A stretch of 64,000 nt of DNA from CAVRAZ01 sp963719135 (lineage in GTDB: Bacteria; Pseudomonadota; Gammaproteobacteria; DSM-19610): the NCBI GenBank assembly GCA_963719135.1, contig CAVRAZ010000007.1:186001-250000 (forward strand), in the 5' to 3' direction. The notes beneath the pieces were generated by a model. It did no database searches. It was not told the origin of the DNA and worked only from the letters and a program-made list of their open reading frames with translations. This document shows, in pieces, positions 27,306-35,846 of the stretch. The translations under genes were made by a program, and so were the position numbers. Numbering within the stretch: the stretch's first letter is position 1; each line of letters starts with the position of its first letter.

Positions 27306-28196
27306 ATGTTCACGTTCAGCACGGAAGAACTGCAGACGGTCCTGTTGCAATTGGATCAGGCCATCTACAATCACGAGCAATGGTCCAAGGCACTGGACCG
27401 GACGCTGATCTGCAAGTCTCACTGGGACCAGCGCGACGTGAGTCCGGAAGCGCACCGGCAATGCCAATTCGGCCAGTGGTACTACACCTATGCCTCGACC
27501 AAGCTGCAACAGTTGCCGGCCTTCGTTGCGATCGAGGCGGAACATGCACACATGCATCAACTGGCCGCGCGTCTCCTGATGGCGGCCGCGGCCGGAAAGA
27601 CCATCTCGCCGTACGAGTACGACAATTTCGCCCAGACACTGGAACGCCTGCGCCTGCAGCTCCATTCCCTCAAACGCGAACTGAACGAGCAGCTCTACAA
27701 CCGTGACCCGCTGACCGGCGCCAATACCCGCATCGGCCTGCTCACCGAACTGCGTGAGCAACATGAACTGGTCAAGCGTAAGGTGCAACCCTGCAGCCTG
27801 GTGATGATGGATCTGGATCATTTCAAGGGGGTCAACGACGGCCATGGCCACCCGTCCGGCGATAAGGTCCTGGTCGAAACCGCAGCTTTCCTGATGGAGC
27901 ACCTGCGCGCTTACGACAAGGTATTTCGCTACGGCGGCGAGGAGTTTCTCATCTGCCTGCCCAACATGGATGCGTTGGCCGGCATCGCTGTGGTGGAGCG
28001 CCTGCGCAAAGAACTGGCGCAAAAGGCCTTCTCTCTCGCGGATGGAACCACCCTGCAAGTTACGGCTTCGTTTGGCATGGCGGAGCTGGATCCCAATCTG
28101 CCGGTGGAGGCGACACTGGACCGGGCCGACAAGGCGCTTTATACGGCCAAGGGCGCTGGCCGGAATTGCACGCGGTCCTGGGATCCCGCGATGTAG
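27306..28196 (+). CDS. dgcZ: DgcZ-like zinc-sensing diguanylate cyclase
   Basis: A cytoplasmic 296-residue protein. Residues 1-130 form a CZB (chemoreceptor zinc-binding) domain with His23, Cys53, His80 and His84 in nearly the same places as the zinc ligands of E. coli DgcZ (His22, Cys52, His79, His83). Residues about 138-292 form a GGDEF domain with the active-site motif RYGGEEF and an intact inhibitory I-site (RAYD) upstream. It should make cyclic-di-GMP, with zinc binding lowering activity and product inhibiting it. It follows the two-component pair by about 190 bp, so it probably has its own promoter. The symbol is by architecture, not by proven orthology. Confidence 0.88.
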   Translation: MFTFSTEELQTVLLQLDQAIYNHEQWSKALDRTLICKSHWDQRDVSPEAHRQCQFGQWYYTYASTKLQQLPAFVAIEAEHAHMHQLAARLLMAAAAGKTISPYEYDNFAQTLERLRLQLHSLKRELNEQLYNRDPLTGANTRIGLLTELREQHELVKRKVQPCSLVMMDLDHFKGVNDGHGHPSGDKVLVETAAFLMEHLRAYDKVFRYGGEEFLICLPNMDALAGIAVVERLRKELAQKAFSLADGTTLQVTASFGMAELDPNLPVEATLDRADKALYTAKGAGRNCTRSWDPAM

Positions 28197-28447
28197 GCAA
28201 GACGACAGTTTCTGAATCGCCGCCAGCCAATCGGCTGTGTGCGCCGGCACAGCAGCGGCCGGCCGTCTGTAGCACGACTGGATGCCTGGACTTGATCTCA
28301 TGAGCGTTTTGTCCGGTGTCGCCAAGCGTCTTCCACCAGAGCTGTGGCGGCCGCGGATTTCGGTGCTGTCGCAATAGCCTGGTCAGAGTTCGACTTCCCG
28401 GGCGATGTGCAGGGCCTTATCAATTTCGACCTGTTGGGCGGGGTACA

Positions 28448-29959
28448 CTAGGAGCCGTCGATAACGGATTTGAGTTCGATGACATAGATCAGCGGTTGAT
28501 AGCCGTACAGGCTGCGTTTTCGTGTCCCGCCCGCGCTTGCCAGTTCCGGGGGGATGTACAGCTCCCACTGAGCGCCTTCTTCCATGCGCTGCAACGCTTC
28601 TTTCCAGCCCGGCGTCAGCTCCGCGACCTTGAACGTCGCGATTTCCGGATCCCGGTCGGCGTAGGCGCTGTTTACCTCGGTTCCGTCCGCCAGGAAAGCG
28701 CGGTAGTTCACGACCACGGTGCTGGACAGATCCGGTTTGCTGCCACTGCCCCGACTGAGGATCCGGTATTGCAACCCACTTGGCAGCGAGACGACACCTT
28801 CCTGCGCGGCGTTTTGCTCGAAGAATGCCTGGGTGTCGGCACGCGTCGCTTTCAGCCCGTTCAGGAGGGCAGGCAGTCCGGTGGCGAATACCACGGGTTC
28901 GGGAAGCTCGGGAGCGTCGGTCGGCGGCGGCCGTGCCACCTGGAGTTCCGGAGCCGCCAACGACGAATCGTCGATCGCGGCTGCCGGCGCGTCGGCCGCG
29001 CCGTCCTTGGCCGCGTCGGAGACGTTGGCAGGCGCCTGCGCCATCGACCGCTTGATGTCGCCGATGTCCCTGTCCATCGCGGCCAGCATCCGGTCGTTGT
29101 TGCGAACCGTCCACAGCATGGCGCTGCCGCTCGCTACGCCAAGCAGCAGCGCGGCGCCGGCGATCCACAGCGTCCTGTCCGTGCGTCGCCCCAGCTCAGA
29201 CTCGCGGTCCCGAATCCGCTGGCTGAATTCGAGCTGCTCGCTGTGCTCTAGCTTCAGATTCCTGTCAAGCGCCCGCAGCAGGGTTTCCGCGCGTTCCTGC
29301 CCGGCGGTCGCTTCATGCAGCTCGTCGCGAAATTCCTGAATTTGCTCTCGCAGTCGGTTGTGCTCCGACGCCATGCTTTCGACATGCTGCTGGAGGTCGG
29401 CCAGCCTGCGCGCATCTTCGGCATAGGCCCGCTCGATCTGTTGGCGCAACTCGGCCAGCTCAGCGACACGCTCGTCGCCGACCCGCAGCATGCCGTCCCG
29501 CAGCTCGGCCAGTTTCCTTACGCCGTCGTTTGCAGCCACTATGACACGCTGCTGCAGATCGGTCAGTGTACGGGCACCGTCGTCACCGGCCTGCATGATA
29601 TCCCGGCGGATATCCGCCAGTTTACGGGCGTCTTCGTCGGCCGCCTGCGCAATGCGCTGCTGCAGGTCAGTCAGCGCTCCGGAGCCCTCGTCACCGGCCC
29701 GCGCGATACGCTGCTGCAGCTCGGCCAGCCTGCCGGCGCCGTCGTCAGCGGCCTCCGCGATACGCTGGTGCAGCCCGGTCAGGAGCCTGTTCCCTTCGTC
29801 GCCGATGTGCGCGACCCGTTGCGTGACTCTGTCGAGTTCGGCGTGCAGGCCGTGGATCTGGTCCGGGATCGCGGCCAGACGATCGTGCTGCGCCTGCAGC
29901 GCCTCATCCGGAGTGGCCCCCTTCAGGCGCTTTACCCATCTTTGCCAGAAATTCTTCAT
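28448..29959 (-). CDS. Membrane-anchored FKBP-domain protein with nine 18-residue repeats
   Basis: The protein is about 503 residues. Residues about 45-206 are nine gapless repeats of 18 residues (consensus LQQRIAxAxDEGARxLAD), a long helix. A single membrane segment lies at about 264-285 (LWIAGAALLLGVASGSAMLW). A Pro/Ala-rich linker follows, and residues about 375-500 are an FKBP-type prolyl isomerase domain (VVVNYRAFLADG, GWKEALQRMEEGAQWELYIP). The FKBP site is degraded: the usual VFDSS is EVNSA and the usual LIFDVEL is LIYVIEL, so catalysis is doubtful. With a positive N-terminus the helix is probably cytoplasmic and the FKBP domain periplasmic. A GTG at 29968 is an alternative start. Confidence 0.78.
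   Translation of the reverse strand: MKNFWQRWVKRLKGATPDEALQAQHDRLAAIPDQIHGLHAELDRVTQRVAHIGDEGNRLLTGLHQRIAEAADDGAGRLAELQQRIARAGDEGSGALTDLQQRIAQAADEDARKLADIRRDIMQAGDDGARTLTDLQQRVIVAANDGVRKLAELRDGMLRVGDERVAELAELRQQIERAYAEDARRLADLQQHVESMASEHNRLREQIQEFRDELHEATAGQERAETLLRALDRNLKLEHSEQLEFSQRIRDRESELGRRTDRTLWIAGAALLLGVASGSAMLWTVRNNDRMLAAMDRDIGDIKRSMAQAPANVSDAAKDGAADAPAAAIDDSSLAAPELQVARPPPTDAPELPEPVVFATGLPALLNGLKATRADTQAFFEQNAAQEGVVSLPSGLQYRILSRGSGSKPDLSSTVVVNYRAFLADGTEVNSAYADRDPEIATFKVAELTPGWKEALQRMEEGAQWELYIPPELASAGGTRKRSLYGYQPLIYVIELKSVIDGS
29342..29827 (-). repeat. Nine tandem 54-bp coding repeats
   Basis: Within the FKBP-domain gene, nine consecutive 54-bp units encode the 18-residue repeats, with conserved TGCTGCAG/CGCTGCTGCAG words on the plus strand at the same phase. 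Units differ in sequence, indicating old expansion, but the spacing is exact. Confidence 0.85.
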
Positions 29960-30194
29960 TATCGTCACTACAGGGTGCGCGCCGGCGACCGGAACGGCGC
30001 GTCAATTCATAGCGTGGCCTGCCTGCCCCAAGGCTGCGCCTTTATCCAACAACAAGACAAGCGGCAACGTATGATCGTTGGTCGCCAACAAGTGTAGTGC
30101 AGTTCAAATGGCGGGTCAGCGGGACTTTAAGGGTGCGCGCACATAGACCGCATCCCCGACCCGCTTCGCGTTGGCCAACGGCCCCACAGGCACT

Positions 30195-30247
30195 CTGCCA
30201 AAGTGGCGCACATGTGACATTTGTGACAGTTACTGCCACTTTGGCAG
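30195..30247. repeat. 13-bp inverted repeat with 27-bp spacer
   Basis: CTGCCAAAGTGGC (30195-30207) and its exact reverse complement (30235-30247) flank a spacer containing TGTGACATTTGTGACA. It could be an operator for the oxidase gene or ends of a lost element. GC content drops immediately downstream. Confidence 0.5.
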
Positions 30248-30500
30248 TAGACCAGGAAGGTCCAATACTTCCTTTTTTACTCAAAAAATGATTTCTAATA
30301 TATTGAATTTAAGATAGTCATCAATAGAGTTAAGACTCTTTCCAAAGGTGGCTCGCGGCTTGCTTGCGTGCCGAAGCGTCGCCCCAATGAGACAGCGCCC
30401 GGAAGGCAAGCGTTGACAGGGTCCCCAATGGGTCAGTGCGGCGGTTCCACCCTGCGATGCGTGGAACGCGTTCTTTCCGGGTTCTTCGAGGAGGAAGGCT

Positions 30501-30533
30501 CCCCCGGAGCCGCTGGTTCGGCTGTCGCGGGGG
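30501..30533 (+). other. Hairpin in the multicopper oxidase leader
   Basis: The outer stem CCCCCG/CGGGGG (30501-30506 with 30528-30533) and inner stem AGCCG/CGGCT (30508-30512 with 30519-30523) would form a stable two-part hairpin about 190 nt upstream of the start codon. There is no T-run, so it is not a standard terminator. Confidence 0.4.
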
Positions 30534-30723
30534 GCGTCGTCTCGAGGTCGTCGCGTGTGTTTTTCGAGCGTCACCGGCAACGTTCGTCGAAGCTAAGGAG
30601 AGGCTGGAATCTGCAAGAAATCACTCATCAAGCAATTCAGGAAGGCATCCGTGTAGTTCAGGTGTGTCATCGCATATCAATCAAGAACTGTTCGGAAGGG
30701 AATGGTTCGAAAGGAGGAGAGTC

Positions 30724-33069
30724 ATGAAACGACATACGCCACGAACGGGCCTCGCAGTTGTACGCCTGTGCATTGCAATGCTCGCTGCGAGTTCCACCAT
30801 CACCTTTGCCGCTTTGCCTGGCGGCACGCTGGATCCCACTACTATTCCGAAATACGTGACGCCGCTGGTTATCCCGCCGGTGATGCACAACGATGGTGTG
30901 GCAAACAAGTACGACATCGCCGTACGCCAGTTCCGCCAGCAGATCCTGCCGGGCGGCGTGTGGAACACGCTGAACGGCCGCAACGACACCTACCCGGCCA
31001 CCACGGTGTGGGGCTACGGCCCGGACGCGGACCCGGCGCCCGATTCGACGGCCCTGGGTGGTGGTGCCGGCATTGCTCCGGCTCCCAACTCTCAGTTCAA
31101 TTACCCGGCCTACACCATCGAGACGCGCTCGGACAAGCGAGTGAGCGTCCGATGGATCAACGAGCTGATCGCCGATCCGGTTGCCTGCAAGCACTCGCCA
31201 AGCCCCTCGAGCGACCCGGCGTGCAATTTCATCCCGCACCTGCTGACCATCGACCAGACGCTGCACTGGGCGAACCCGCCGGCCACGGGCTGCAGGGACG
31301 GCTCCAACCGGACTGACTGCGCCACCAATAATCCGGCGCCGTACGAAGGCCCGGTGCCCATCGTGACCCACGTCCACGGGGCCCACGTCGAGGGCCACAG
31401 CGACGGCTACCCCGAGGCCTGGTGGCTGCCGGCGGCGAACAACATTCCGGCCGGCTATGCGACCCATGGTGACTTCTTCGACGATTCCACCGGCACGAAC
31501 CCGGGCAACCGGGGCTACGCCGACTTCGTCTACCGCAACGATCAACCCGCCACGACCCTGTGGTACCACGACCACTCGCTGGGCATGACGCGCTCCAACG
31601 TCTATACCGGGCCGGCCGGCTTCTGGCTGGTGCGCGGCGGCAAGTACGACAGGGTCAAGGGTCGCGGGCGTATGGGCGGCGTGCTGCCCGGACCGGCGCC
31701 GGTCGCCGGCGAAAGCCTCGCCACTACCAACTTCCCGGGCGCCCTGGGCGGGCAGCGCGAGAAGTACCGGGAGATCCCCATCGCCATCCAGGTCCGCTCC
31801 TTCAACGCAGACGGCTCCCTGTTCTATCCGGACAACCGCGCCTTTTTCGAGGGTCTCGAGCCGGACACACTTCAGATTCCGTTTGTGCCGGATTCGGACA
31901 TCGCGCCCATCTGGAACCCGGAGGCCTTCTTCAACACCATAGTGGTCAACGGTGTCACCTGGCCTTCGCTGGAGGTTGCCCCGGCCAGGTATCGGTTCCG
32001 CCTGCTCAATGGCTGTAACTCGCGGTTCCTGAATCTATCGATGTTCGTGGTCAACGGCGACGGCAGCCTGGGTACGGAGATTCCGTTCTACCAGATCGGC
32101 GCCGAGCAGGGCTTTCTGCCCAAGGTGGTGCGCATCGAGACCGGGTTCGCCACGCCGCTGCCGGGCAACGGCACACTGCCGCCGCTGGTTCCGGCCAGCG
32201 ACCCACAGCAAGCGCTGCTGATGGCGCTGGCGGAGCGCGCGGACGTGATCGTCGACTTCGGGGGCCTGCCTGACGGCACCCGCGTGCGCATGATCAACAC
32301 GGCGCCGGATGAGCCGTTCGGCGGTTTCCCGGTTGACCCGGCCGACCCCGACACCACCGGCCAGGTGATGGAGTTCCTGGTGCATACGGCCCTGCTGCGG
32401 CCGAGTGACCACAAGACCACCTCGCCGCTGGCGCTCGTGCCCAAGGCAGAGAGCACAAACTCGAGGAAGGCGAAGGTGACGCGCCGGGTGTCGCTCAACG
32501 AGGAGGAGTCGCACACACTCTGTGTACAGGAGGACCCGGCGGGCAATATCATCGAAGTGCCCGGCAGTGTGCCGCCCGATTGCGCAGGCGGCGGCGAACC
32601 CTTCGGGCCCAAGGAGGCGTTGCTGGGTACGGTCATCGGGACCGGTGCCGCGGCGGTGGGCAATCCGCTGAAGTGGACAGACAACTCCGGCACCAGCCTT
32701 CCGGCGGCAGTGACCCGGGCGGACGGTTCGAAAGTGATGGTCAATGTCACCGAGAATCCGACGGTCGGCGACACCGAGATCTGGGAGATGTATAACTTCA
32801 CCACGGACGCGCACCCGATGCACCTTCATCTGGTGCGATTCGAGGTGCTCGGCCGGAAGATGATGGACGGTACGCCGAGTCCCCACGGCAACCCGCAGCC
32901 CTGGGAGAGCGGCTTCAAGGACACGGTCATCGCCTATCCGGGCGAGATCACCCGCGTCAAGGCCACGTTCGACATCCCCGGCCTCTACGTCTGGCACTGC
33001 CACATCGTCGAGCACGAGGACAACGAGATGATGCGGCCGTATGTGGTGTCGCCCAAGCGATGGCGCTGA
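30724..33069 (+). CDS. Secreted multicopper oxidase
   Basis: The protein is 781 residues. The ATG at 30724 follows an AAGGAGGAG ribosome-binding site and opens a signal peptide (MLAASSTITFAAL). All four copper-binding blocks are present: HVHGAHVEGH (about residue 220), WYHDHSLG (about 280), HPMHLHLV (about 697) and HCHIVEHEDNEMM (about 760), whose HCH, His and Met supply the type 1 and trinuclear sites. The layout resembles the CotA/bilirubin-oxidase type of three-domain laccases, with oxygen reduced to water. Substrate could be Mn(II), Fe(II), Cu(I) or phenolics; sequence alone does not say. It ends at a good terminator. Confidence 0.92.
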   Translation: MKRHTPRTGLAVVRLCIAMLAASSTITFAALPGGTLDPTTIPKYVTPLVIPPVMHNDGVANKYDIAVRQFRQQILPGGVWNTLNGRNDTYPATTVWGYGPDADPAPDSTALGGGAGIAPAPNSQFNYPAYTIETRSDKRVSVRWINELIADPVACKHSPSPSSDPACNFIPHLLTIDQTLHWANPPATGCRDGSNRTDCATNNPAPYEGPVPIVTHVHGAHVEGHSDGYPEAWWLPAANNIPAGYATHGDFFDDSTGTNPGNRGYADFVYRNDQPATTLWYHDHSLGMTRSNVYTGPAGFWLVRGGKYDRVKGRGRMGGVLPGPAPVAGESLATTNFPGALGGQREKYREIPIAIQVRSFNADGSLFYPDNRAFFEGLEPDTLQIPFVPDSDIAPIWNPEAFFNTIVVNGVTWPSLEVAPARYRFRLLNGCNSRFLNLSMFVVNGDGSLGTEIPFYQIGAEQGFLPKVVRIETGFATPLPGNGTLPPLVPASDPQQALLMALAERADVIVDFGGLPDGTRVRMINTAPDEPFGGFPVDPADPDTTGQVMEFLVHTALLRPSDHKTTSPLALVPKAESTNSRKAKVTRRVSLNEEESHTLCVQEDPAGNIIEVPGSVPPDCAGGGEPFGPKEALLGTVIGTGAAAVGNPLKWTDNSGTSLPAAVTRADGSKVMVNVTENPTVGDTEIWEMYNFTTDAHPMHLHLVRFEVLGRKMMDGTPSPHGNPQPWESGFKDTVIAYPGEITRVKATFDIPGLYVWHCHIVEHEDNEMMRPYVVSPKRWR

Positions 33070-33084
33070 GCGTTGAGTGAACAA

Positions 33085-33110
33085 GGGCCGCCATCGGGCG
33101 GCCCTTTTTC
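33085..33110 (+). terminator. Intrinsic terminator of the multicopper oxidase gene
   Basis: An 8-bp perfect GC stem (GGGCCGCC/GGCGGCCC) with a 4-nt loop is followed by TTTTTC, 16 bp after the oxidase stop codon. Confidence 0.9.
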
Positions 33111-33181
33111 TTCCGGTCGCCTGCTCCTGGCAGGTGCAACCGGCGGCAGCCAGAACAGCTAATGAGGAGCTATGAAGGCCT

Positions 33182-33931
33182 ATGCGTATCCGTACGTTGA
33201 TTGCGATCGTTCTGTGTATTGCCCCCCTCGGTCCAGCCGCAGCCGGTGCGCCGCTGAACTTCGATGACGAAACCAACCGAATCAGTTACAGCCTCGGCTA
33301 TCAGATCGGCGGAGACTTCAAGCGCCAGGGCGCCGGGATGAACGCGGACGCGGTGCTCAAGGGTATCGAGGATGCCCTATCGGGTGCGGAGCCGCAGATG
33401 AAACCCGAGGACATGCACAGCACGCTGATCGAATTCAAGCGCAAGATCGTCGCCGAACAACAGGCCAGGCAGCGCGAGTCGGAGCAGCAGCAGATTGCCG
33501 CGGACAAGAAGTTCCTCGAAGAGAACGCCAGAAAGGACGGGGTGGTCACCACCGCGAGCGGGCTGCAGTACAGAGCTGTCGACCAGGGGAAAGGCAGGAC
33601 GCCGGGTGCGACCGACCAGGTGACCGTAAATTACCGCGGCACCCTGGTCGACGGACACGTGTTCGACAGTTCGTACGAGCGCGGCAAGCCGGCGACCTTC
33701 AAGCTCGACGGCGTCATCCAAGGCTGGACGGAAGGGCTGCAGCAGGTCAGGGAAGGCGGCAAGATAAATCTCGTCATACCGCCTGCGCTCGCCTACGGCC
33801 ACCAGGGGCCGCTGGCCGACCGCACGCTCATCTTCGACGTCGAACTTCTCTCCGTCGGCGTCGGCCAGCAGTCCGGGAACGCGGGGGAGCGGCAGGCGGC
33901 GAAGGGTGAGGGTGCCCGGGCGGACGAGTAG
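33182..33931 (+). CDS. FKBP-type peptidyl-prolyl isomerase (FkpA/Mip-like)
   Basis: A 249-residue periplasmic protein with a signal peptide ending at AAAGAP. Residues about 28-115 are the N-terminal dimerisation helices of Mip/FkpA proteins (RISYSLGYQIGGDFKRQG, then a long charged helix). Residues about 128-225 are the FKBP domain with an intact active site (VTVNYRGTLVDG, VFDSSYERG, GWTEGLQ, LIFDVELLSV). The C-terminal 20 residues are a polar tail. It assists folding of exported proteins. It follows the oxidase terminator, so it is separately transcribed. Unlike the FKBP protein at 28448, this one should be catalytic. Confidence 0.9.
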   Translation: MRIRTLIAIVLCIAPLGPAAAGAPLNFDDETNRISYSLGYQIGGDFKRQGAGMNADAVLKGIEDALSGAEPQMKPEDMHSTLIEFKRKIVAEQQARQRESEQQQIAADKKFLEENARKDGVVTTASGLQYRAVDQGKGRTPGATDQVTVNYRGTLVDGHVFDSSYERGKPATFKLDGVIQGWTEGLQQVREGGKINLVIPPALAYGHQGPLADRTLIFDVELLSVGVGQQSGNAGERQAAKGEGARADE

Positions 33932-34256
33932 GTGTGGTCCCTGTCGACTGACAGAAGACATGCCGGAGGCGGGATCCTGAAAATCGGCGCCTGTGCGCGG
34001 GCGCCGTCCCGAAGCGAACCCGTCATGCGTCCGACGCCGGCGGGACGAGCGATGCGCAGGCAAGCGTTCGCGTCATGGGCGCGGTCAACGAGCGCACCGC
34101 GGCTGCACGGTGCCGCGCGAGGAAAGGGGGGCCAAGCTCGCCGACTGTGTGGATGCGGCGCTGGATGCGGAGTACGATGCAGCCTGGTCGCTGTGTCGGG
34201 CCGGCGAAGGGCAGACGGAACTTCCAAAGACCCGGCGGCAGGGTCGGATAGAACGC
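33932..34256. other. Intergenic with a coding-like stretch before recO
   Basis: The recO frame stays open upstream of its ATG, and from about 34110 it reads REERGAKLADCVDAALDAEY, which looks protein-like; a G6 run near 34125 could hide a frameshift from ORF frames further upstream. I cannot identify a family, so this is left as possible debris of a small gene. Confidence 0.3.
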
Positions 34257-34976
34257 ATGTCATCCATTCAACGCGTGCAACTGGCGCCGGGGTTCGTGCT
34301 GCACGCGCGGCCCTACCGGGAAACCAGTGCGCTGGTTGAACTCTTCACGTTCGAGCACGGTCGCGTCGCGGTCGTCGCGCGCGGCGCGCGCGGTCCGAAG
34401 TCGCGGCTGCGCGCCGAACTGCAACCCTTCCGGCCGTTGCTGCTGTCCTGGCAGTCGCGTTCGGAACTCGGCAGTCTGACCGGTGCCGAAAGCGAGCACG
34501 CCGCACCGCTGATCGGCGGGCTGGCGCTGTACGCCGCCTTTTATCTGAATGAACTGCTGCTGCGCCTGCTCGTCCGGCACGATCCCCACCCGGTGTTGTA
34601 CCGCGACTATGTCGACGCGCTGCAACGGCTGGAGGAAGGTGCGCCCGTGGAGACGGTGCTGCGCCGGTTCGAGCACCGCCTGCTGGAAGCGCTCGGGTAC
34701 GCGCTGGTGCTGGACCGCGACGTGCGCACCGGCGAGGCGCTCGACCCGGACTCGCACTACGATTATCAGCTCGAACAGGGACCGACGCGTGTCGCCGCGG
34801 ACACTGGCATGGGCTTCGTCTTTGCGGGGTCGAGCCTGCTGGCGATCAGCGCCGGGCGCTTCGACGACGCCCAGGTGCTGCGCGACGCCAAGCGCCTGAT
34901 GCGCGCCGCGCTGAAGCTTTACCTGGGCGACAAGCCGCTGAAGACCCGCGAGTTGCTCCGCCAGGTGATGGGCTGA
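34257..34976 (+). CDS. recO: DNA repair protein RecO
   Basis: The protein is 239 residues from MSSIQRVQLAPGFVLHARPY. The N-terminal OB-fold has the family pattern (YRETSALVELFTFEHGRVAV, then ARGARGPKSRLRAELQPF) and the C-terminal helical domain includes YLNELLLRLL and FEHRLLEALGYAL. RecO loads RecA on SSB-coated DNA with RecR. The start was chosen because the frame is open upstream but homology begins here. pdxJ follows after 116 bp, the usual gammaproteobacterial order. The zinc-binding cysteines of some RecO proteins are absent, as in E. coli. Confidence 0.93.
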   Translation: MSSIQRVQLAPGFVLHARPYRETSALVELFTFEHGRVAVVARGARGPKSRLRAELQPFRPLLLSWQSRSELGSLTGAESEHAAPLIGGLALYAAFYLNELLLRLLVRHDPHPVLYRDYVDALQRLEEGAPVETVLRRFEHRLLEALGYALVLDRDVRTGEALDPDSHYDYQLEQGPTRVAADTGMGFVFAGSSLLAISAGRFDDAQVLRDAKRLMRAALKLYLGDKPLKTRELLRQVMG

Positions 34977-35092
34977 ACGCGCCGGAAAATCCACGCCCCG
35001 GCTGTCATCGCGGATGCCAACCTGAGATACTCGCCATGTACGCGGCGACGCGGCGGCGGCAGCCCCTGCCTCGCAAACAGGAGTGAATTCGC

Positions 35093-35842
35093 TTGAACGA
35101 AGTGTCCGATATTCTGCTCGGCGTCAACATCGACCACATCGCCACGCTGCGCCAGGCGCGCCGCACGCGCTATCCCGACCCCGTACAGGCCGCGATCGAG
35201 GCGGAGTTGGCGGGCGCCGACAGCGTCACGCTGCACCTGCGCGAGGACCGCCGCCACATCCAGGAACGCGACGTCGACATGCTCGCCGGCATTCTGCAGA
35301 CGCGCATGAACCTCGAGATGGCCGCGACGGAGGAGATGTTGGAAACCGCCGAGCGGGTCAGGCCGGCCGATTGCTGTCTGGTGCCCGAGCGCCGGGAGGA
35401 ACTGACTACCGAAGGCGGGCTGGACGTCGCCGCGCAGGCCGGCAAGCTACGCGAGGCCTGCACCCGCCTGGCGGGCGCCTGCGTGCGCGTCTCGCTGTTC
35501 ATCGACGCCGAGCCGCGCCAGGTGGAAGCGGCCAAGGCGGTCGGCGCGCCTTGTGTCGAGATCCACACCGGGCACTATGCCGACGCGAGATCCGCCGCCG
35601 AGCGTGCCGCCGAATTCGATCGCATCGCCCAGGCGGCCGAGCTGGGCCATGCGCTGGGTTTGCAGGTCAACGCCGGTCACGGGCTGCACTATCACAACGT
35701 CGGCCCGGTCGCGGCCCTGCGCCAGGTGCGCGAACTGAACATCGGTCACGCCATCGTCGCGCGCGCGCTGTTCACGGGGTTGCGCGAGGCCGTGCGCGAA
35801 ATGAAGCGCCTGATGGTCGACGCGCGGTTGCATTCGAGGTGA
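35093..35842 (+). CDS. pdxJ: Pyridoxine 5'-phosphate synthase
   Basis: The protein is 249 residues. The start is TTG at 35093, 8 nt after CAGGAG; no ATG fits. Family motifs run throughout: LGVNIDHIATLRQARRTRYP, HLREDRRHIQERDV, NLEMAATEEM, VSLFIDAEP, EIHTGHYA and VNAGHGLHYHNV. PdxJ condenses 1-deoxy-xylulose-5-phosphate with 3-amino-2-oxopropyl phosphate to give pyridoxine phosphate, the last ring-forming step of vitamin B6 synthesis. It is followed after 4 nt by cysM, whose product uses PLP. Confidence 0.96.
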   Translation: MNEVSDILLGVNIDHIATLRQARRTRYPDPVQAAIEAELAGADSVTLHLREDRRHIQERDVDMLAGILQTRMNLEMAATEEMLETAERVRPADCCLVPERREELTTEGGLDVAAQAGKLREACTRLAGACVRVSLFIDAEPRQVEAAKAVGAPCVEIHTGHYADARSAAERAAEFDRIAQAAELGHALGLQVNAGHGLHYHNVGPVAALRQVRELNIGHAIVARALFTGLREAVREMKRLMVDARLHSR

Positions 35843-35846
35843 GCCC

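Larger units (their letters stand above)
29969..30723. promoter_or_regulatory. Long leader and promoter region of the multicopper oxidase gene
   Basis: No gene is supported in these 755 bp. An AT-rich block at 30285-30335 is a likely promoter region and would give a leader of roughly 380 nt. The leader contains a strong hairpin at 30501-30533. A separate inverted repeat (30195-30247) lies upstream of the AT-rich block. Together these suggest control at both promoter and RNA level. Confidence 0.4.

Noticed and set aside
28383..28447. Coding-like tail (QVEIDKALHIAREVEL) after the FKBP-domain gene
   Set aside because: It is in a different frame from the FKBP gene, short and without context; probably chance.
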